Below the pieces are notes generated by a model. That model made no database searches, was not told where the DNA came from, and saw nothing but the letters and a program-made list of their open reading frames with translations. Shown here piece by piece: positions 27,901-35,788 of a stretch of DNA of 64,000 bases. Numbering within the stretch: position 1 is the first letter of the stretch; the number at the start of each line of letters is the position of its first letter. This DNA comes from Phormidium tenue FACHB-886 (lineage in GTDB: Bacteria; Cyanobacteriota; Cyanobacteriia; Elainellales; Elainellaceae): assembly GCF_014764505.1 (NCBI RefSeq), contig NZ_JACXWX010000015.1, positions 62,001 to 126,000 of the forward strand. Reading direction: 5' to 3'. The position numbers were made by a program, and so were the translations under genes.

Positions 27901-28588
27901 GCCGGAATTACCCGAAACAGTGCCAGACCTAATCGCACTGCAGCACGAATTGCGCTCGCTACAAAAACGTCTGCAGGCAATGGAACCCGTTAATATGCTG
28001 GCGCTGGAAGAATACGATCGCACCCAAGCCCGTCTAGAAGAACTCAGCCAAAAGCTAACCACCTTGGACGAGGAACGCACTGAACTGCTGCTGCGGATCG
28101 AAAATTTCACTACTCTAAGACAACGCGCCTTCAAAGAAGCGTTTGATGCAGTTAACCAAAACTTTCAAGCCATCTTTGCCGAACTTTCTGATGGAGATGG
28201 CTATCTTCAGCTCGATGATCCCAAAGACCCGTTTGCTAGCGGCTTAAATCTGGTCGCTCATCCCAAAGGAAAACCCGTCCGCCGCTTGGCATCTATGTCA
28301 GGTGGCGAAAAGTCTTTAACGGCACTCAGCTTTATCTTTGCGCTCCAGCGCTATCGTCCCTCACCCTTCTATGCGTTCGACGAGGTGGACATGTTCCTCG
28401 ACGGGGCAAACGTAGAGCGATTAGCTAGAATGATTAAACATCAGGCACAGCAAGCCCAATTTATTGTGGTGAGTCTGCGCCGTCCCATGATTGAATCTGC
28501 TGAGCGGACGATCGGCGTTACACAGGCGCGAGGAGCATACACCCAAGTCCTGGGAATCAACTTGCAGCCGCAGAGCGCTTCTGTATAA
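24911..28588 (+). CDS. smc: Chromosome segregation protein SMC
   Basis: This 1225-aa condensin ATPase starts with GTG (MYIKRVELTHFKSFGG). Walker A is GPNGSGKSN (residues 31-39). Long Gln/Glu/Ala-rich coiled coils surround a hinge near residues 550-690 (including GARLSYLVVEDD and TGGSNPRQGTLHFG). The C-terminal head has SMSGGEKSLTALS and Walker B YAFDEVDMFLDG. It forms a dimer with kleisin ScpA/ScpB to organise the chromosome. The N-terminal head carries an extra segment of about 50 residues (89-138) with an Asn/Gly/His-rich core, ahead of WTVTRKLRV. Upstream DNA at 24840-24900 is AT-rich and promoter-like. Confidence 0.97.
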   Translation: MYIKRVELTHFKSFGGTTQVPLLPEFTVISGPNGSGKSNILDALLFALGLSSSKGMRAERLPDLVNQTQAGRGRSTVEASVTVTFALDDEPLPDPAEAAVARQAAEANGFSEANDNGHNGDGHNGNGSAPAPLPPSLTDWTVTRKLRVTQQGTYTSNYYINDQPCTLTELHEQLHRFRIYPEGYNVVLQGDVTSIISMNPRERREIIDELAGVGAFDRKINQAKEKLDAVKEREEKFRIVERELTAQRDRLAQDRVKAEKYQKLKAELQTKTLWEAVLLWRNQAQQAEQIQAQIEAGERTHADLTEQLAALGQQIQAALAELDQLNAKVRALGEDELIALQSTLASHEAELRQAERQQQELAAASQAIVASIDRTQQEIREHHQQFAQLAERAQYVETQELTTLQTARDQAKRDLDEQRQSASAIATAADAWVQEQTALRHQIEALLRTLEPQRTEQARLQERVEQLHQKIQEQTEATKAVSQEVGAKQTQYTQVIATLSESLQQVDECQRSVAAAEQELQIQQDTQSRLVQEQRDKQRQLDKLEAQAQAMQETQGTGVVQVLDRARLSGMCGLVAQLGKVDPRYQLALEIAAGARLSYLVVEDDRVAAAGIQILKQQRAGRATFLPLNKIRAPHFTPLPVWNRPEGFIDYAANLIECDDRFQDVFAYVFANTVVFDKLAAARREMGQYRIVTLDGELLETSGAMTGGSNPRQGTLHFGTVEPGESAEAIALRQRLQEIERVLNRCQQAIADAATAVKQRSQALMEARQQHREIQLQAEQIQNQIVSLSAQEGQLRTQLSQNNQEFSTAQARLQALEYELPRQEAELQQQRQALADLEQSQSHSEWQQLQTLIQQRETVLSDRQLALQAAEQNLQSLHNQQQRLQEKIEQQQQRLQDYRAQQMTQLNQQTTLNGQQAVLTEQITQIQASLAGLEQTLAVEKQERDRADRQLREQQTAQQQLEWQRQKLQETQQTRRQELVNAQEQLEAQRLELPDPLPELPETVPDLIALQHELRSLQKRLQAMEPVNMLALEEYDRTQARLEELSQKLTTLDEERTELLLRIENFTTLRQRAFKEAFDAVNQNFQAIFAELSDGDGYLQLDDPKDPFASGLNLVAHPKGKPVRRLASMSGGEKSLTALSFIFALQRYRPSPFYAFDEVDMFLDGANVERLARMIKHQAQQAQFIVVSLRRPMIESAERTIGVTQARGAYTQVLGINLQPQSASV

Positions 28589-28696
28589 TCAACATAATCT
28601 CCGTCGCCTCCTGAGTCGTTTAAGGAGGGTTCTTCCCTCTAGCAACGTTCGCCAAGCCCCGGTGAGTGACTGTTTACACACTGTCCACTCCAAAGA

Positions 28697-28801
28697 ATGT
28701 CCACAGCCTTGGTAATCTTAGATGAAGTCGGTATTTTTCATATCGATTTCAGCCAAAGGATTATTGCCAAATTAATAGAATTCCCTGAGATTGGGACTTG
28801 A
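28697..28801 (+). CDS. Possible 34-aa ORF directly upstream of the PRC-barrel gene
   Basis: An ATG at 28697 opens a 34-codon frame (MSTALVILDEVGIFHIDFSQ at the start). It ends in TGA two bases before the ATG of the PRC-barrel gene. The tight junction would fit translational coupling, but there is no clear ribosome site and I know no homologue. Chance is quite possible at this length. Confidence 0.2.
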   Translation: MSTALVILDEVGIFHIDFSQRIIAKLIEFPEIGT

Positions 28802-28803
28802 AA

Positions 28804-29769
28804 ATGACTGAACAATTTTGCCTCCGCGCCGACCTAATCGGCACACAAGTCATCACCCGCAATACAGGTAAACGGCTCGGCGTGGTCAGCCAGTTTTGGG
28901 TGGATGTCGATCGTCGTGAAGTAGTAGTGATCGGCATTCGGCAAAATATGCTATCGGGCGTTCTGTCGCAAGAGCAGCAAACTCTGCTGCTCAAGAGCGT
29001 CCACCAGATCGGTGATGTGATCTTGGTAGACGATGATTCAGTACTAGATGACGACATCAGTCTTGATAGCTACAGCAATCTGGTAAACAGCGAAGTAATC
29101 ACCGAAACGGGCGAGCAGTTGGGCAAAGTGCGGGGCTTTAAATTTGAAGTCAACACAGGTCGGGTGGAGGCAATCACGATCGCCTCATTTGGGCTACCAC
29201 AAATTCCCGATCAGCTAATCAGCACCTACGAGCTGTCTATGGATGAGGTTGTCAGCAGCGGTCCCGATCGCTTAATTGTGTTTGAAGGCGCTGAGGAAAA
29301 GCTTAATCAACTGAGTGTCGGTTTACTAGAGCGGTTGGGCATTGGCAAACCTCCTTGGGAGCGGGATGAAGAAGGAGCTTACATGACCCCAGCCGCCACT
29401 ACAAACCAGCTTCCTTCGGGTCTCAAGACTCCGGTAGAGCCAATGCGGGCTAAGATTCCGGTTGCTCAAGAAACTTGGGATGACGATAACTGGCAAGAAG
29501 CACCACCCCGGCAGCAGGCAAAGGTAATGCGGCAAGAAGAGCCTGTCCCTGAGCCTGAAAGCAACTGGAACGATCGCAGCGACTATGAAGACGTAGAGTA
29601 TGAAGAAATTCCTGAGCCTGCCTACGTTGAGCCCAAGTACGCAGCAGATGAAGAAGTAACCCAAGATGCGTGGGCAGATGATGACAATCCAAAGCCCTAC
29701 CGCGCGCCTCAAGTAAACTTGCCCGAACGTAAACGAGTTGTGGAGTACGAAGAAGAAACTGACTACTAA
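28804..29769 (+). CDS. PRC-barrel domain protein with acidic C-terminal tail
   Basis: This 321-aa protein has two PRC-barrel-like modules. Module one spans about residues 5-75 (LIGTQVITRNTGKRLGVVSQ) and module two about 85-160 (SEVITETGEQLGKVRGFKFE). A low-complexity, strongly acidic tail rich in Asp, Glu, Pro and Tyr follows to the end. PRC barrels bind partner proteins (photosynthetic reaction centre H subunit, RimM), and no reaction is implied. The ATG at 28804 is preferred to a TTG two codons earlier. It is a conserved type of cyanobacterial protein with no assigned role that I know of. Confidence 0.85.
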   Translation: MTEQFCLRADLIGTQVITRNTGKRLGVVSQFWVDVDRREVVVIGIRQNMLSGVLSQEQQTLLLKSVHQIGDVILVDDDSVLDDDISLDSYSNLVNSEVITETGEQLGKVRGFKFEVNTGRVEAITIASFGLPQIPDQLISTYELSMDEVVSSGPDRLIVFEGAEEKLNQLSVGLLERLGIGKPPWERDEEGAYMTPAATTNQLPSGLKTPVEPMRAKIPVAQETWDDDNWQEAPPRQQAKVMRQEEPVPEPESNWNDRSDYEDVEYEEIPEPAYVEPKYAADEEVTQDAWADDDNPKPYRAPQVNLPERKRVVEYEEETDY

Positions 29770-30070
29770 CAACTAGCAGCTTCTATTAATGGGAGCGAGC
29801 TTTGCCCACTTCCGTTAATGTTGGGGTACACAAACAGTTCTTCCACCAACAACCTTCGTGCTCAAGTGAAGGGAGATCTTTTAAGGTGTCGCACTCCGCG
29901 CGACACCTTAAAAGATCAGTACCTCATGCGATTGGCAATCGCTATAAACGATTTGCTATAAACGACGACTAATTGCCCTAGCTCGCTTCATGGCTTCAAT
30001 TGACACCTTTGCCAAACCTGCGCCAAGATTAAGGAGAGGGTTTCACAAAACTTTATAAAGGCGCTCTTCC
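29770..30070. other. 301-bp intergenic region with a perfect 18-bp hairpin
   Basis: No gene is seen. It holds the hairpin at 29875-29917 and, before it, a weaker inverted repeat around 29785-29820 (attaatgg with a diverged partner). The DedA promoter must lie after the hairpin. Confidence 0.5.
29875..29917. terminator. Perfect 18-bp inverted repeat after the PRC-barrel gene
   Basis: The arms at 29875-29892 and 29900-29917 are fully complementary around a 7-nt loop. The outer ends are GATC. The stem contains a TTTTAA/TTAAAA segment but no T-tract follows it. It is 105 bp past the stop codon. A terminator is the simplest reading; a small dispersed repeat element is the alternative. Confidence 0.55.
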
Positions 30071-30709
30071 ATGTCCTTTGAACTGATCTCTCTGGAAACA
30101 CTCCAGAATCTAGCGCATGAGTATGGCTATGGAGCAGTGTTTCTAGGAATTTTGCTAGAAAATATGGGAATTCCGATTCCTGGTGAAACCATCACAATCG
30201 TCGGTGGCTTCTTGGCAGGCAGCGGTGAACTCAACTACTGGTTTGTCTTGGGTAGCGCGATCGGCGGAGCGGTTTTGGGTGACAATTTTGGCTATTGGAT
30301 TGGCTACTATGGCGGCTGGACGCTGCTGACTCGCTTGGGCAGACTGTTTCGCATTTCCGAGGAGCAGCTCATTGGTGTCCGGGATCAGTTCGCTCAAAAC
30401 GCTGCCAAGGCCGTTTTTCTGGGTCGCTTTGTAGCGCTCCTGCGAATTTTCGCTGGTCCGCTGGCAGGAATTGCTCAGATGCCCTACCCCAAATTTATTC
30501 TTTGTAACCTTGCAGGAGCTACTGTCTGGGCATCGGCGATCGTTAGCCTTGCCTATTTTGTTGGCAGTTTGGTGCCTCTAGAGCAACTCATCAGCTGGGT
30601 TGCTCAGTTTACAGTGTTGACGCTTGTTGCGGTAGCAGCTTGGATTGCACTAACGGTTTGGCTAGATACACGCGCCAAGTACCCCAAGCAATCAGAACCC
30701 CAGGAATAG
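30071..30709 (+). CDS. DedA family membrane protein (VTT/SNARE-associated domain)
   Basis: This 212-aa integral membrane protein carries the DedA signature: an N-terminal FLGILLENMGIPIPGETITIVGGFLAG with the membrane-re-entrant Glu/Pro motif, then GDNFGYWIGYYGG. RFVALLRIFAGPLAGIAQMPY holds the conserved Arg and Pro. DedA proteins take part in membrane homeostasis, including undecaprenyl-phosphate or phospholipid translocation in characterised bacteria. The start ATG gives the usual length. Confidence 0.93.
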   Translation: MSFELISLETLQNLAHEYGYGAVFLGILLENMGIPIPGETITIVGGFLAGSGELNYWFVLGSAIGGAVLGDNFGYWIGYYGGWTLLTRLGRLFRISEEQLIGVRDQFAQNAAKAVFLGRFVALLRIFAGPLAGIAQMPYPKFILCNLAGATVWASAIVSLAYFVGSLVPLEQLISWVAQFTVLTLVAVAAWIALTVWLDTRAKYPKQSEPQE

Positions 30710-30916
30710 TAGAAATCTCCTGCTAATAGCACAATAGCGTTGCTCAATTCGGTCAGCGTAACAGCTGCAGCAGCGCTATGGTTTAACGCTTATTTATTGA
30801 AGGCGCTGTTAGAGTATTGCATTTCATTCTGACATCCGCCTAAAGTTGCCAATTTTTATTAATTTGTGTTAACTTTTATTTACGTAAGGTTGATCTTAAG
30901 CGAGGTTTAAGCAGTC

Positions 30917-31060
30917 ATGGAAAATCAGCAACCCAAATTTGGCTTCACTCAGTTCGCTGAAACCTGGAATGGTCGTTTAGCGATGATGGGCTTTGTGATT
31001 GGTCTGGCAACCGAGTTCGTAACGGGTCAAGGTATTCTCTCCCAGCTCGGTCTGATGTAA
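30917..31060 (+). CDS. High-light-inducible protein (one-helix CAB-like protein)
   Basis: This 47-aa protein has the chlorophyll a/b-binding signature AETWNGRLAMMGFVIGLATE in its single thylakoid helix. The pattern contains the conserved Glu, Asn and Arg that ligate chlorophyll and form the inter-helix salt bridge. Hli proteins protect photosystem II assembly intermediates under light stress. A GAGG element lies about 11 nt before the ATG, and a strong intrinsic terminator follows 28 bp after the stop, so this is probably a short monocistronic mRNA. Confidence 0.93.
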   Translation: MENQQPKFGFTQFAETWNGRLAMMGFVIGLATEFVTGQGILSQLGLM

Positions 31061-31088
31061 TTCTAAGTTTTCCTAATTTGCAACGGAT

Positions 31089-31115
31089 AAGGGGGGCGAT
31101 CATGCCCCCCTTTTT
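31089..31115 (+). terminator. Intrinsic terminator of the hli gene
   Basis: This is a canonical Rho-independent terminator. A GC-rich stem (GGGGGGC at 31091-31097 paired with GCCCCCC at 31104-31110) encloses a 6-nt loop and is followed by TTTTT at 31111-31115. Confidence 0.92.
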
Positions 31116-31191
31116 GCTAGTGCTTAAGGATGCAATTTTGCCCTGGCTATTTGTTTTCAGGGCAAAAAGAACCTTGATGGCGCGTATCGCT

Positions 31192-32019
31192 CTATAGCTT
31201 CGTCCGGTCAGTCAAGATTTCATATCCTTCTTCTGTTACCAGCACCGTATGCTCAAACTGAGCCGAAAGGGCACGATCGACTGTCACTACCGTCCAACGG
31301 TCGCTTAGAGTGCGCGTGTGCTTCGAGCCAGCATTCAAAATCGGCTCGATCGCTAAAGTCATACCCGCTTTCAGTTTGACATTTGGCATCTGATGCGTCC
31401 GAAAGTTAAAGACAGACGGCTCCTCATGCAGATTGCGACCTACCCCATGCCCTGTGTAATCTTCCACCACTTTGAAGCCGTGCGCTTCAGCGTGATCTTG
31501 TACTGCTCCTGCAACATCCAATAAAAACTTGCCTGCCTTGACTTGCTCAATTCCTTTGTAAAGCGTTTCTTCTGCCACACGAATCAGCTTTGCGGCAGCA
31601 GGAGACACTTCGCCAACCGCGATCGTCAGGCAAGAATCTCCATGAAATCCTTCAAAGTAGGCACCTGTATCAACCTTTAGCACATCGCCTTTACGGATCT
31701 TCTTCTTGGAATTGGGAATGCCATGCACAACTTCATCATTGAGGCTGGCGCAGATAGAAGCTGGGAACCCGTGATAGCCCTTAAAGCTAGGGGTTGCCCC
31801 CATTTCACGGATGCGCGCCTCAGCATAGGCATCTAGATCAGCTGTAGTTAGCCCTGGCTCAACCTTCTGCGAAATTTCTTTGAGAACTGTGGCGACAATC
31901 TTGCTTGCCTGTCGCATGATCACAATTTCTGATTCTGTTTTAATCTCAATGCCGCGACTGCGCTTGCGGACACGCGGGAGTTGATTTGACTTGGGCAGAA
32001 TGTTAGTCAAGATATTCAT
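31192..32019 (-). CDS. map: Methionine aminopeptidase, type I
   Basis: This 275-aa pita-bread metalloprotease removes N-terminal Met. Metal ligands are visible: two Asp in [17 protein letters not shown], His in [12 protein letters not shown], Glu in AIEPIL and Glu in [13 protein letters not shown]. About 25 residues precede the catalytic core, and the cyanobacterial paralogues often carry such an extension. The ATG at 32019 is chosen over a longer frame because it overlaps the TGA of the upstream exchanger gene as ATGA, which implies coupled translation. Confidence 0.95.
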   Translation of the reverse strand: MNILTNILPKSNQLPRVRKRSRGIEIKTESEIVIMRQASKIVATVLKEISQKVEPGLTTADLDAYAEARIREMGATPSFKGYHGFPASICASLNDEVVHGIPNSKKKIRKGDVLKVDTGAYFEGFHGDSCLTIAVGEVSPAAAKLIRVAEETLYKGIEQVKAGKFLLDVAGAVQDHAEAHGFKVVEDYTGHGVGRNLHEEPSVFNFRTHQMPNVKLKAGMTLAIEPILNAGSKHTRTLSDRWTVVTVDRALSAQFEHTVLVTEEGYEILTDRTKL

Positions 32020-32699
32020 GGCTTGTGAGCGCTGTGAGCAGGACAGCATAATTGAGGGTGAAGCGTCTTTAAACCATAGCTTGTTTGCTGGGTTTTGAGG
32101 GACTTGATGAACGTCCAACCCTCAGGTTCCGTGTCTCGGATAGACCGCGCCGCCCGCCACATAACCGTTGCCAGCGTGATTGCAGTCAAAGGAAGCGCAA
32201 AACCTAGCATTACCAAGCTATACACGGGCAGTCCGTCGCGATTGGCCGAAGCAAGAATCAGATAGAGAGTGTAGGCTGCGTAGTAAGCTGCAAACAGGAC
32301 GCCTTCCCAGCGAGCAATCAAGTTACCTGTAAAGAAGATAGGCAAACAGGCGATCGCTACCGCGATCATCACGGGAACGTCAAATTGCAGCAGGGTTGGG
32401 GAAACCGTTAAGCCATTAGGCGCTACCGTTGCTGACAAACCTGTCACCGCCAAAATATTAAGAATATTGCTGCCTACCACGTTGCCCACTGCGATATCAG
32501 CTTGCCCTGCATAGCTCGACATAACGCTGACCGCCATCTCGGGGGCACTGTTGCCATAAGCAACGATCGTCAGCCCAATAATCAACGGCGGAATGCCAAA
32601 GGTTACTGCTAACTGAGATGCACCTCGTACCAGAGTCTCTGCACCAATCACTAACAGCACTAATCCAAGGATCAACAAAACAATCGTCAAAAGGCTCAT
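32016..32699 (-). CDS. Half-size Ca2+/cation antiporter (CaCA superfamily), apparently one alpha repeat
   Basis: This 227-aa membrane protein starts like a normal YrbG/CaCA exchanger, with [13 protein letters not shown] and then the alpha motif [20 protein letters not shown] (residues 41-60). [16 protein letters not shown] follows. It then continues with [20 protein letters not shown] and [13 protein letters not shown], which I recall as belonging to the C-terminal half of full-length members. Full-length proteins (about 320-370 aa) have two inverted alpha repeats; only one is seen here, with about six membrane segments. The C-terminal 25 residues look degenerate. It is coupled to map by an ATGA overlap. 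A functional half-transporter, an old internal deletion or an assembly artefact are all possible. Confidence 0.8.
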   Translation of the reverse strand: MSLLTIVLLILGLVLLVIGAETLVRGASQLAVTFGIPPLIIGLTIVAYGNSAPEMAVSVMSSYAGQADIAVGNVVGSNILNILAVTGLSATVAPNGLTVSPTLLQFDVPVMIAVAIACLPIFFTGNLIARWEGVLFAAYYAAYTLYLILASANRDGLPVYSLVMLGFALPLTAITLATVMWRAARSIRDTEPEGWTFIKSLKTQQTSYGLKTLHPQLCCPAHSAHKP

Positions 32700-32826
32700 A
32701 GAGGAGATTGTTAATTTGGACTAGCCGCTAAAGACTTGATGTTAAGCAATAGCCATGATGCCAGTGGGCACACTACTCAAGCAAAAATCAAACTGCTACC
32801 AAAAATGCGCCACGTTCTGCTTTCAC

Positions 32827-33543
32827 CTAAGCTGACTCTGAAGGAGCGTTGGGCGGTGTCGCAAGTGCATCTTTAGCTTTTTGCCGCTCTTCTTTCTTTT
32901 TGCGGTCTGCCTGCAAAATGTCCTCCATCACCTGACGGGCTTGGCTCAGCTTCTCCAAGTTGCTGCGATACAGCTCTAGGTCTTTCTGCATTTTGTCTGT
33001 CGATAGCTGCAGCCCTTCGCCCAAGGTTTCTAGGGCATCGTTTCGCTGTTTTTCGTCTTTGACTAGATCAGGGTTCATGATCTCTAACAGCGTATATAGC
33101 CCAATAGCAAACAGACGGCTGTACTTGTATTTGGAGTTGCCTGCAATAGGTTTTAGAATCTCTAGTAGCCCACTGCCACCCTCCAACGTTTGAAGCTGCT
33201 TCACTTTAGCTAGAAAATCGCTGGCGTTTGTGCCTACCGCCTGCGATCGAAGGTGTTCAGCATCTTGGCGATACTTTTGGGGGTCATCCTGTAAAGACTG
33301 ACAGAGGGCATTGAAGATGGAAGACAGATCGCTTTCTGGACGGTAGCCCAGCATAAAGCGATCGAACGTTGTCACCACGCCTAGCCCATAGATGGAGTCA
33401 TAGTGAAAGTCCGCGTTAACGGAAAGCAGATGCATCTCTACCATCAACTCTTCAACCACCCGCCGGTAGATCGAGTTGATGGGGCGAGTATGCAGCGTGT
33501 AGAAGGCTCTCTTTGTATCGGAAACAGTGCGGACGGTACTCAC
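32827..33543 (-). CDS. thf1: Photosystem II biogenesis protein Thf1/Psb29
   Basis: From a GTG at 33543 the protein (238 aa) begins MSTVRTVSDTKRAFYTLHTR, which is where homologues start. HTRPINSIYRRVVEELMVEMHLLSVN and GVVTTFDRFMLGY follow, both diagnostic of Thf1/Psb29. The C-terminal quarter is a basic/acidic coiled coil. The protein supports photosystem II turnover and thylakoid formation. An in-frame ATG at 33573 would add ten residues with no family support. It follows cpcT on the same strand (133 bp gap). Confidence 0.92.
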   Translation of the reverse strand: MSTVRTVSDTKRAFYTLHTRPINSIYRRVVEELMVEMHLLSVNADFHYDSIYGLGVVTTFDRFMLGYRPESDLSSIFNALCQSLQDDPQKYRQDAEHLRSQAVGTNASDFLAKVKQLQTLEGGSGLLEILKPIAGNSKYKYSRLFAIGLYTLLEIMNPDLVKDEKQRNDALETLGEGLQLSTDKMQKDLELYRSNLEKLSQARQVMEDILQADRKKKEERQKAKDALATPPNAPSESA

Positions 33544-33676
33544 TGGAAATTCTATAGATAATTTGATCCCCATTATCCCACATACCAGGGGGATGAGCGA
33601 ATCAGGTTGAGAATAGAGATCGCGGATTCCACCGCCAGCAACACAAAATGAAAGCAAAATTAGACCAGAAGTCAAA

Positions 33677-34270
33677 TTAGGCGACTTTTACCTCATCCGC
33701 AAAGCTTGCCCAGCGAACAAACTGAAATGGACCTGCCACCGACCCCCAGACATGTTCATCCGTTTCTGGGTCATAGCCCCGATCGAGACTCATAAACGTT
33801 TTGTCATCGATCTCAAATTCGCTGCCTAGATAGGTCGCTTTTCCCTTGCGAACAACAATACAGCCTTTCCCTGGTTCCACCGTTCCTTTGAAGCTGTGTC
33901 CTGTCCATTCCACCTGCATATTGCAGCCGCTCAGTTTCTCTAGACGATCGGCAGTTATGGTATGAAGCCGCTTCAGGTCACGGGATGCGCCATAGTAATC
34001 CTTTTCATCTTTGATTGTGTAGTTTTCAATTAAGATGCGATCGCCTTCTGTAACCAATTTCAGCACCCGCATCCGGTATGGGTCATTTAGCGCATAGTCA
34101 TAGGATTGCTCAACCAGCAAGCTCACGCCCGACAGCAGCTCCAGCGGCAGAGGGCGCATGCAAACCCGAATATGGGCAAAAAAGGGCGGATTCTCAAATG
34201 CCTGCTCTTGATTGCTAAAATCAGCCGCCATCCATTGTGCCAGAGTTGCAATGTCGGTCGAATGGGTCAT
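33677..34270 (-). CDS. cpcT: Phycobiliprotein lyase, CpcT/CpeT family
   Basis: This 197-aa lipocalin-like protein of the CpcT type attaches phycocyanobilin to Cys153 of beta-phycocyanin or phycoerythrocyanin. Typical features are the N-terminal TLAQWMAADFSNQEQA and FFAHIRVCMRPLP. The LLVEQSYDYALNDPYRMRVL and VWGSVAGPFQFVRWASF segments also fit. It shows the cell makes phycobilisomes. It lies 40 bp after pilD and before thf1 on the same strand. A CpeT-type variant specificity cannot be excluded. Confidence 0.92.
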   Translation of the reverse strand: MTHSTDIATLAQWMAADFSNQEQAFENPPFFAHIRVCMRPLPLELLSGVSLLVEQSYDYALNDPYRMRVLKLVTEGDRILIENYTIKDEKDYYGASRDLKRLHTITADRLEKLSGCNMQVEWTGHSFKGTVEPGKGCIVVRKGKATYLGSEFEIDDKTFMSLDRGYDPETDEHVWGSVAGPFQFVRWASFADEVKVA

Positions 34271-34310
34271 AGTGCGATCGAATGAAGGGTAAGCTTCCTT
34301 ATTTTACGAG

Positions 34311-35129
34311 TCAGAGTGTCGGAAAGAATATCTGTAGATAAGTGGAGATGATCGCCTCCCCAAAAAACACTGCTAACACCGCACCAATCGCCAAGAACGG
34401 ACCAAACGGCAGCGGCTGACGGCGGTTCAGCAACCCCACTGCCATTGCCCCACCTCCAGCAAATGCACCGACCGCACAGGCTAAAAAGCTCGATAGTAAT
34501 AGCAGCTTCCAGCCTAGCCACGCCCCCATCAAGGCTGCTAGTTTTGCATCGCCACTGCCCATCGCTGTTTTGCCAAAGGCGATCGATCCAAGAATGATGA
34601 TCAAGTCAAATCCCAACATGCCAACCACTGCTCCCAGACTTGCAGCTAGCAGATGCTCGGCTGTTCCTGCCAGCCCTGCCGCCGACCAGCCAACAATCGA
34701 TTGGTAAGCAAAACCTGCCACCAATCCCGACTGAGTCAGCGAGTTAGGCAACGTCAGGGTGTCTAGATCGATTAGCGCCAGCGCCAGCAGCCAGCTCACC
34801 AATACCCAATAGCCTACTGTCGTCAGCGACAGCCCAAACACCGTAAAAACCCAAATAAACAAAAGCCCTGTTGCCGCCTCCACTAGTGGGTAGCGCGCCG
34901 AAATCGGACTGCGGCAGTAGCGGCAGCGTCCTTTCAGCCAGAGCCAGCCGAAGATCGGCACGTTATCGTAAACCTTTAGCTTGCGGCGGCACTGCGGGCA
35001 GCGAGACGGGGGATACAGCAGGGACAATCCTGCTGGGATGCGATAAATCACAACATTCAGGAAGCTGCCGATCGCTGCACCTAGGGTAAACACGATTAGC
35101 GTATTGAGCCCTGAAGTGAACAAATCCAT
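34311..35129 (-). CDS. pilD: Type IV prepilin peptidase / N-methyltransferase (A24 family)
   Basis: This 272-aa polytopic membrane protease begins with the GSFLNVVIYRIP motif. A zinc-binding loop CPQCRRKL...CRYCRSPISARYP follows, then the two catalytic Asp in ALIDLDTLTLPN and in the GSGDAKL (GxGD) motif. Seven to eight membrane helices are evident. It would cleave and methylate type IV pilins and the HpsA-D pseudopilins encoded at 5-12.5 kb. It heads a unit with cpcT and thf1, an odd but plausible neighbourhood. Confidence 0.95.
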   Translation of the reverse strand: MDLFTSGLNTLIVFTLGAAIGSFLNVVIYRIPAGLSLLYPPSRCPQCRRKLKVYDNVPIFGWLWLKGRCRYCRSPISARYPLVEAATGLLFIWVFTVFGLSLTTVGYWVLVSWLLALALIDLDTLTLPNSLTQSGLVAGFAYQSIVGWSAAGLAGTAEHLLAASLGAVVGMLGFDLIIILGSIAFGKTAMGSGDAKLAALMGAWLGWKLLLLSSFLACAVGAFAGGGAMAVGLLNRRQPLPFGPFLAIGAVLAVFFGEAIISTYLQIFFPTL

Positions 35130-35269
35130 AAGGCTTATAGCATTTAAGCGGAGGGGCTATCTCACTCACAATACCCAATCCACTTGCTAAATCTCCCCTA
35201 AAGCCGTTATTGCTTTTTGAGAAGCCTACTCTGCGCCTTAAGTTAACAGCAGCTCTAAAGCATCACCAA

Positions 35270-35713
35270 TCATCGCTGCAGATTTGGACAGATTGTGTGC
35301 TGTAGCCGATCGTTCTCTACCTCTTGCCATCCCGACAAAATGCCGTGAAGTTCTGCTTTCAGCGTTTTGAGCGCTTCGATCTGACGGTTAATTTTGTCTA
35401 GCTTGGTTTCTAGATGCTGCTTCACTTCCCCACAGGGCAACTGTCCTTGGTCGTGGACTGCCAAAATATCTTGTACTTCACTCAGGCTCAGCCCCAGCGA
35501 CTGCGATCGCTTAATGAAAGCCAGCCGGTTCAGTACTTCAGCCGAAAAGAGGCGGTAGCCAGCGGGCGATCGGGCAACGGTGGGAGAGAGTAAGCCGATC
35601 TCATCGTAGTAGCGAACAGTTTTGACAGGTAGACCACTTTGAGCTGCCACTTCACCAATTTTTAGGAGTTCAGCCGGCTTATCCAATGGATCTATCAGTG
35701 CAGTGTGTTTCAT
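35270..35713 (-). CDS. MerR family (heavy-metal-type) transcriptional regulator
   Basis: This 147-aa protein has a winged-helix DNA-binding domain, LLKIGEVAAQSGLPVKTVRYYDEIGLLSP. It is followed by the MerR dimer helix (LKTLKAELHGILSGWQEVE). A conserved Cys in LPCGEVKQHL and another in the C-terminal ICPNLQR are placed as in metal-sensing MerR members such as ZntR or CueR. No metal transporter is adjacent. The ATG at 35713 after GAGGCG is preferred to one 14 codons upstream. It lies downstream of tgt on the same strand. Confidence 0.88.
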   Translation of the reverse strand: MKHTALIDPLDKPAELLKIGEVAAQSGLPVKTVRYYDEIGLLSPTVARSPAGYRLFSAEVLNRLAFIKRSQSLGLSLSEVQDILAVHDQGQLPCGEVKQHLETKLDKINRQIEALKTLKAELHGILSGWQEVENDRLQHTICPNLQR

Positions 35714-35788
35714 GTTGGTTTCGCCTCGTAGTGTTTCAAGTGTTTCATTGGGCAAAAAGCCACTTGTCTCTACTGCTGCGTCCTACCT

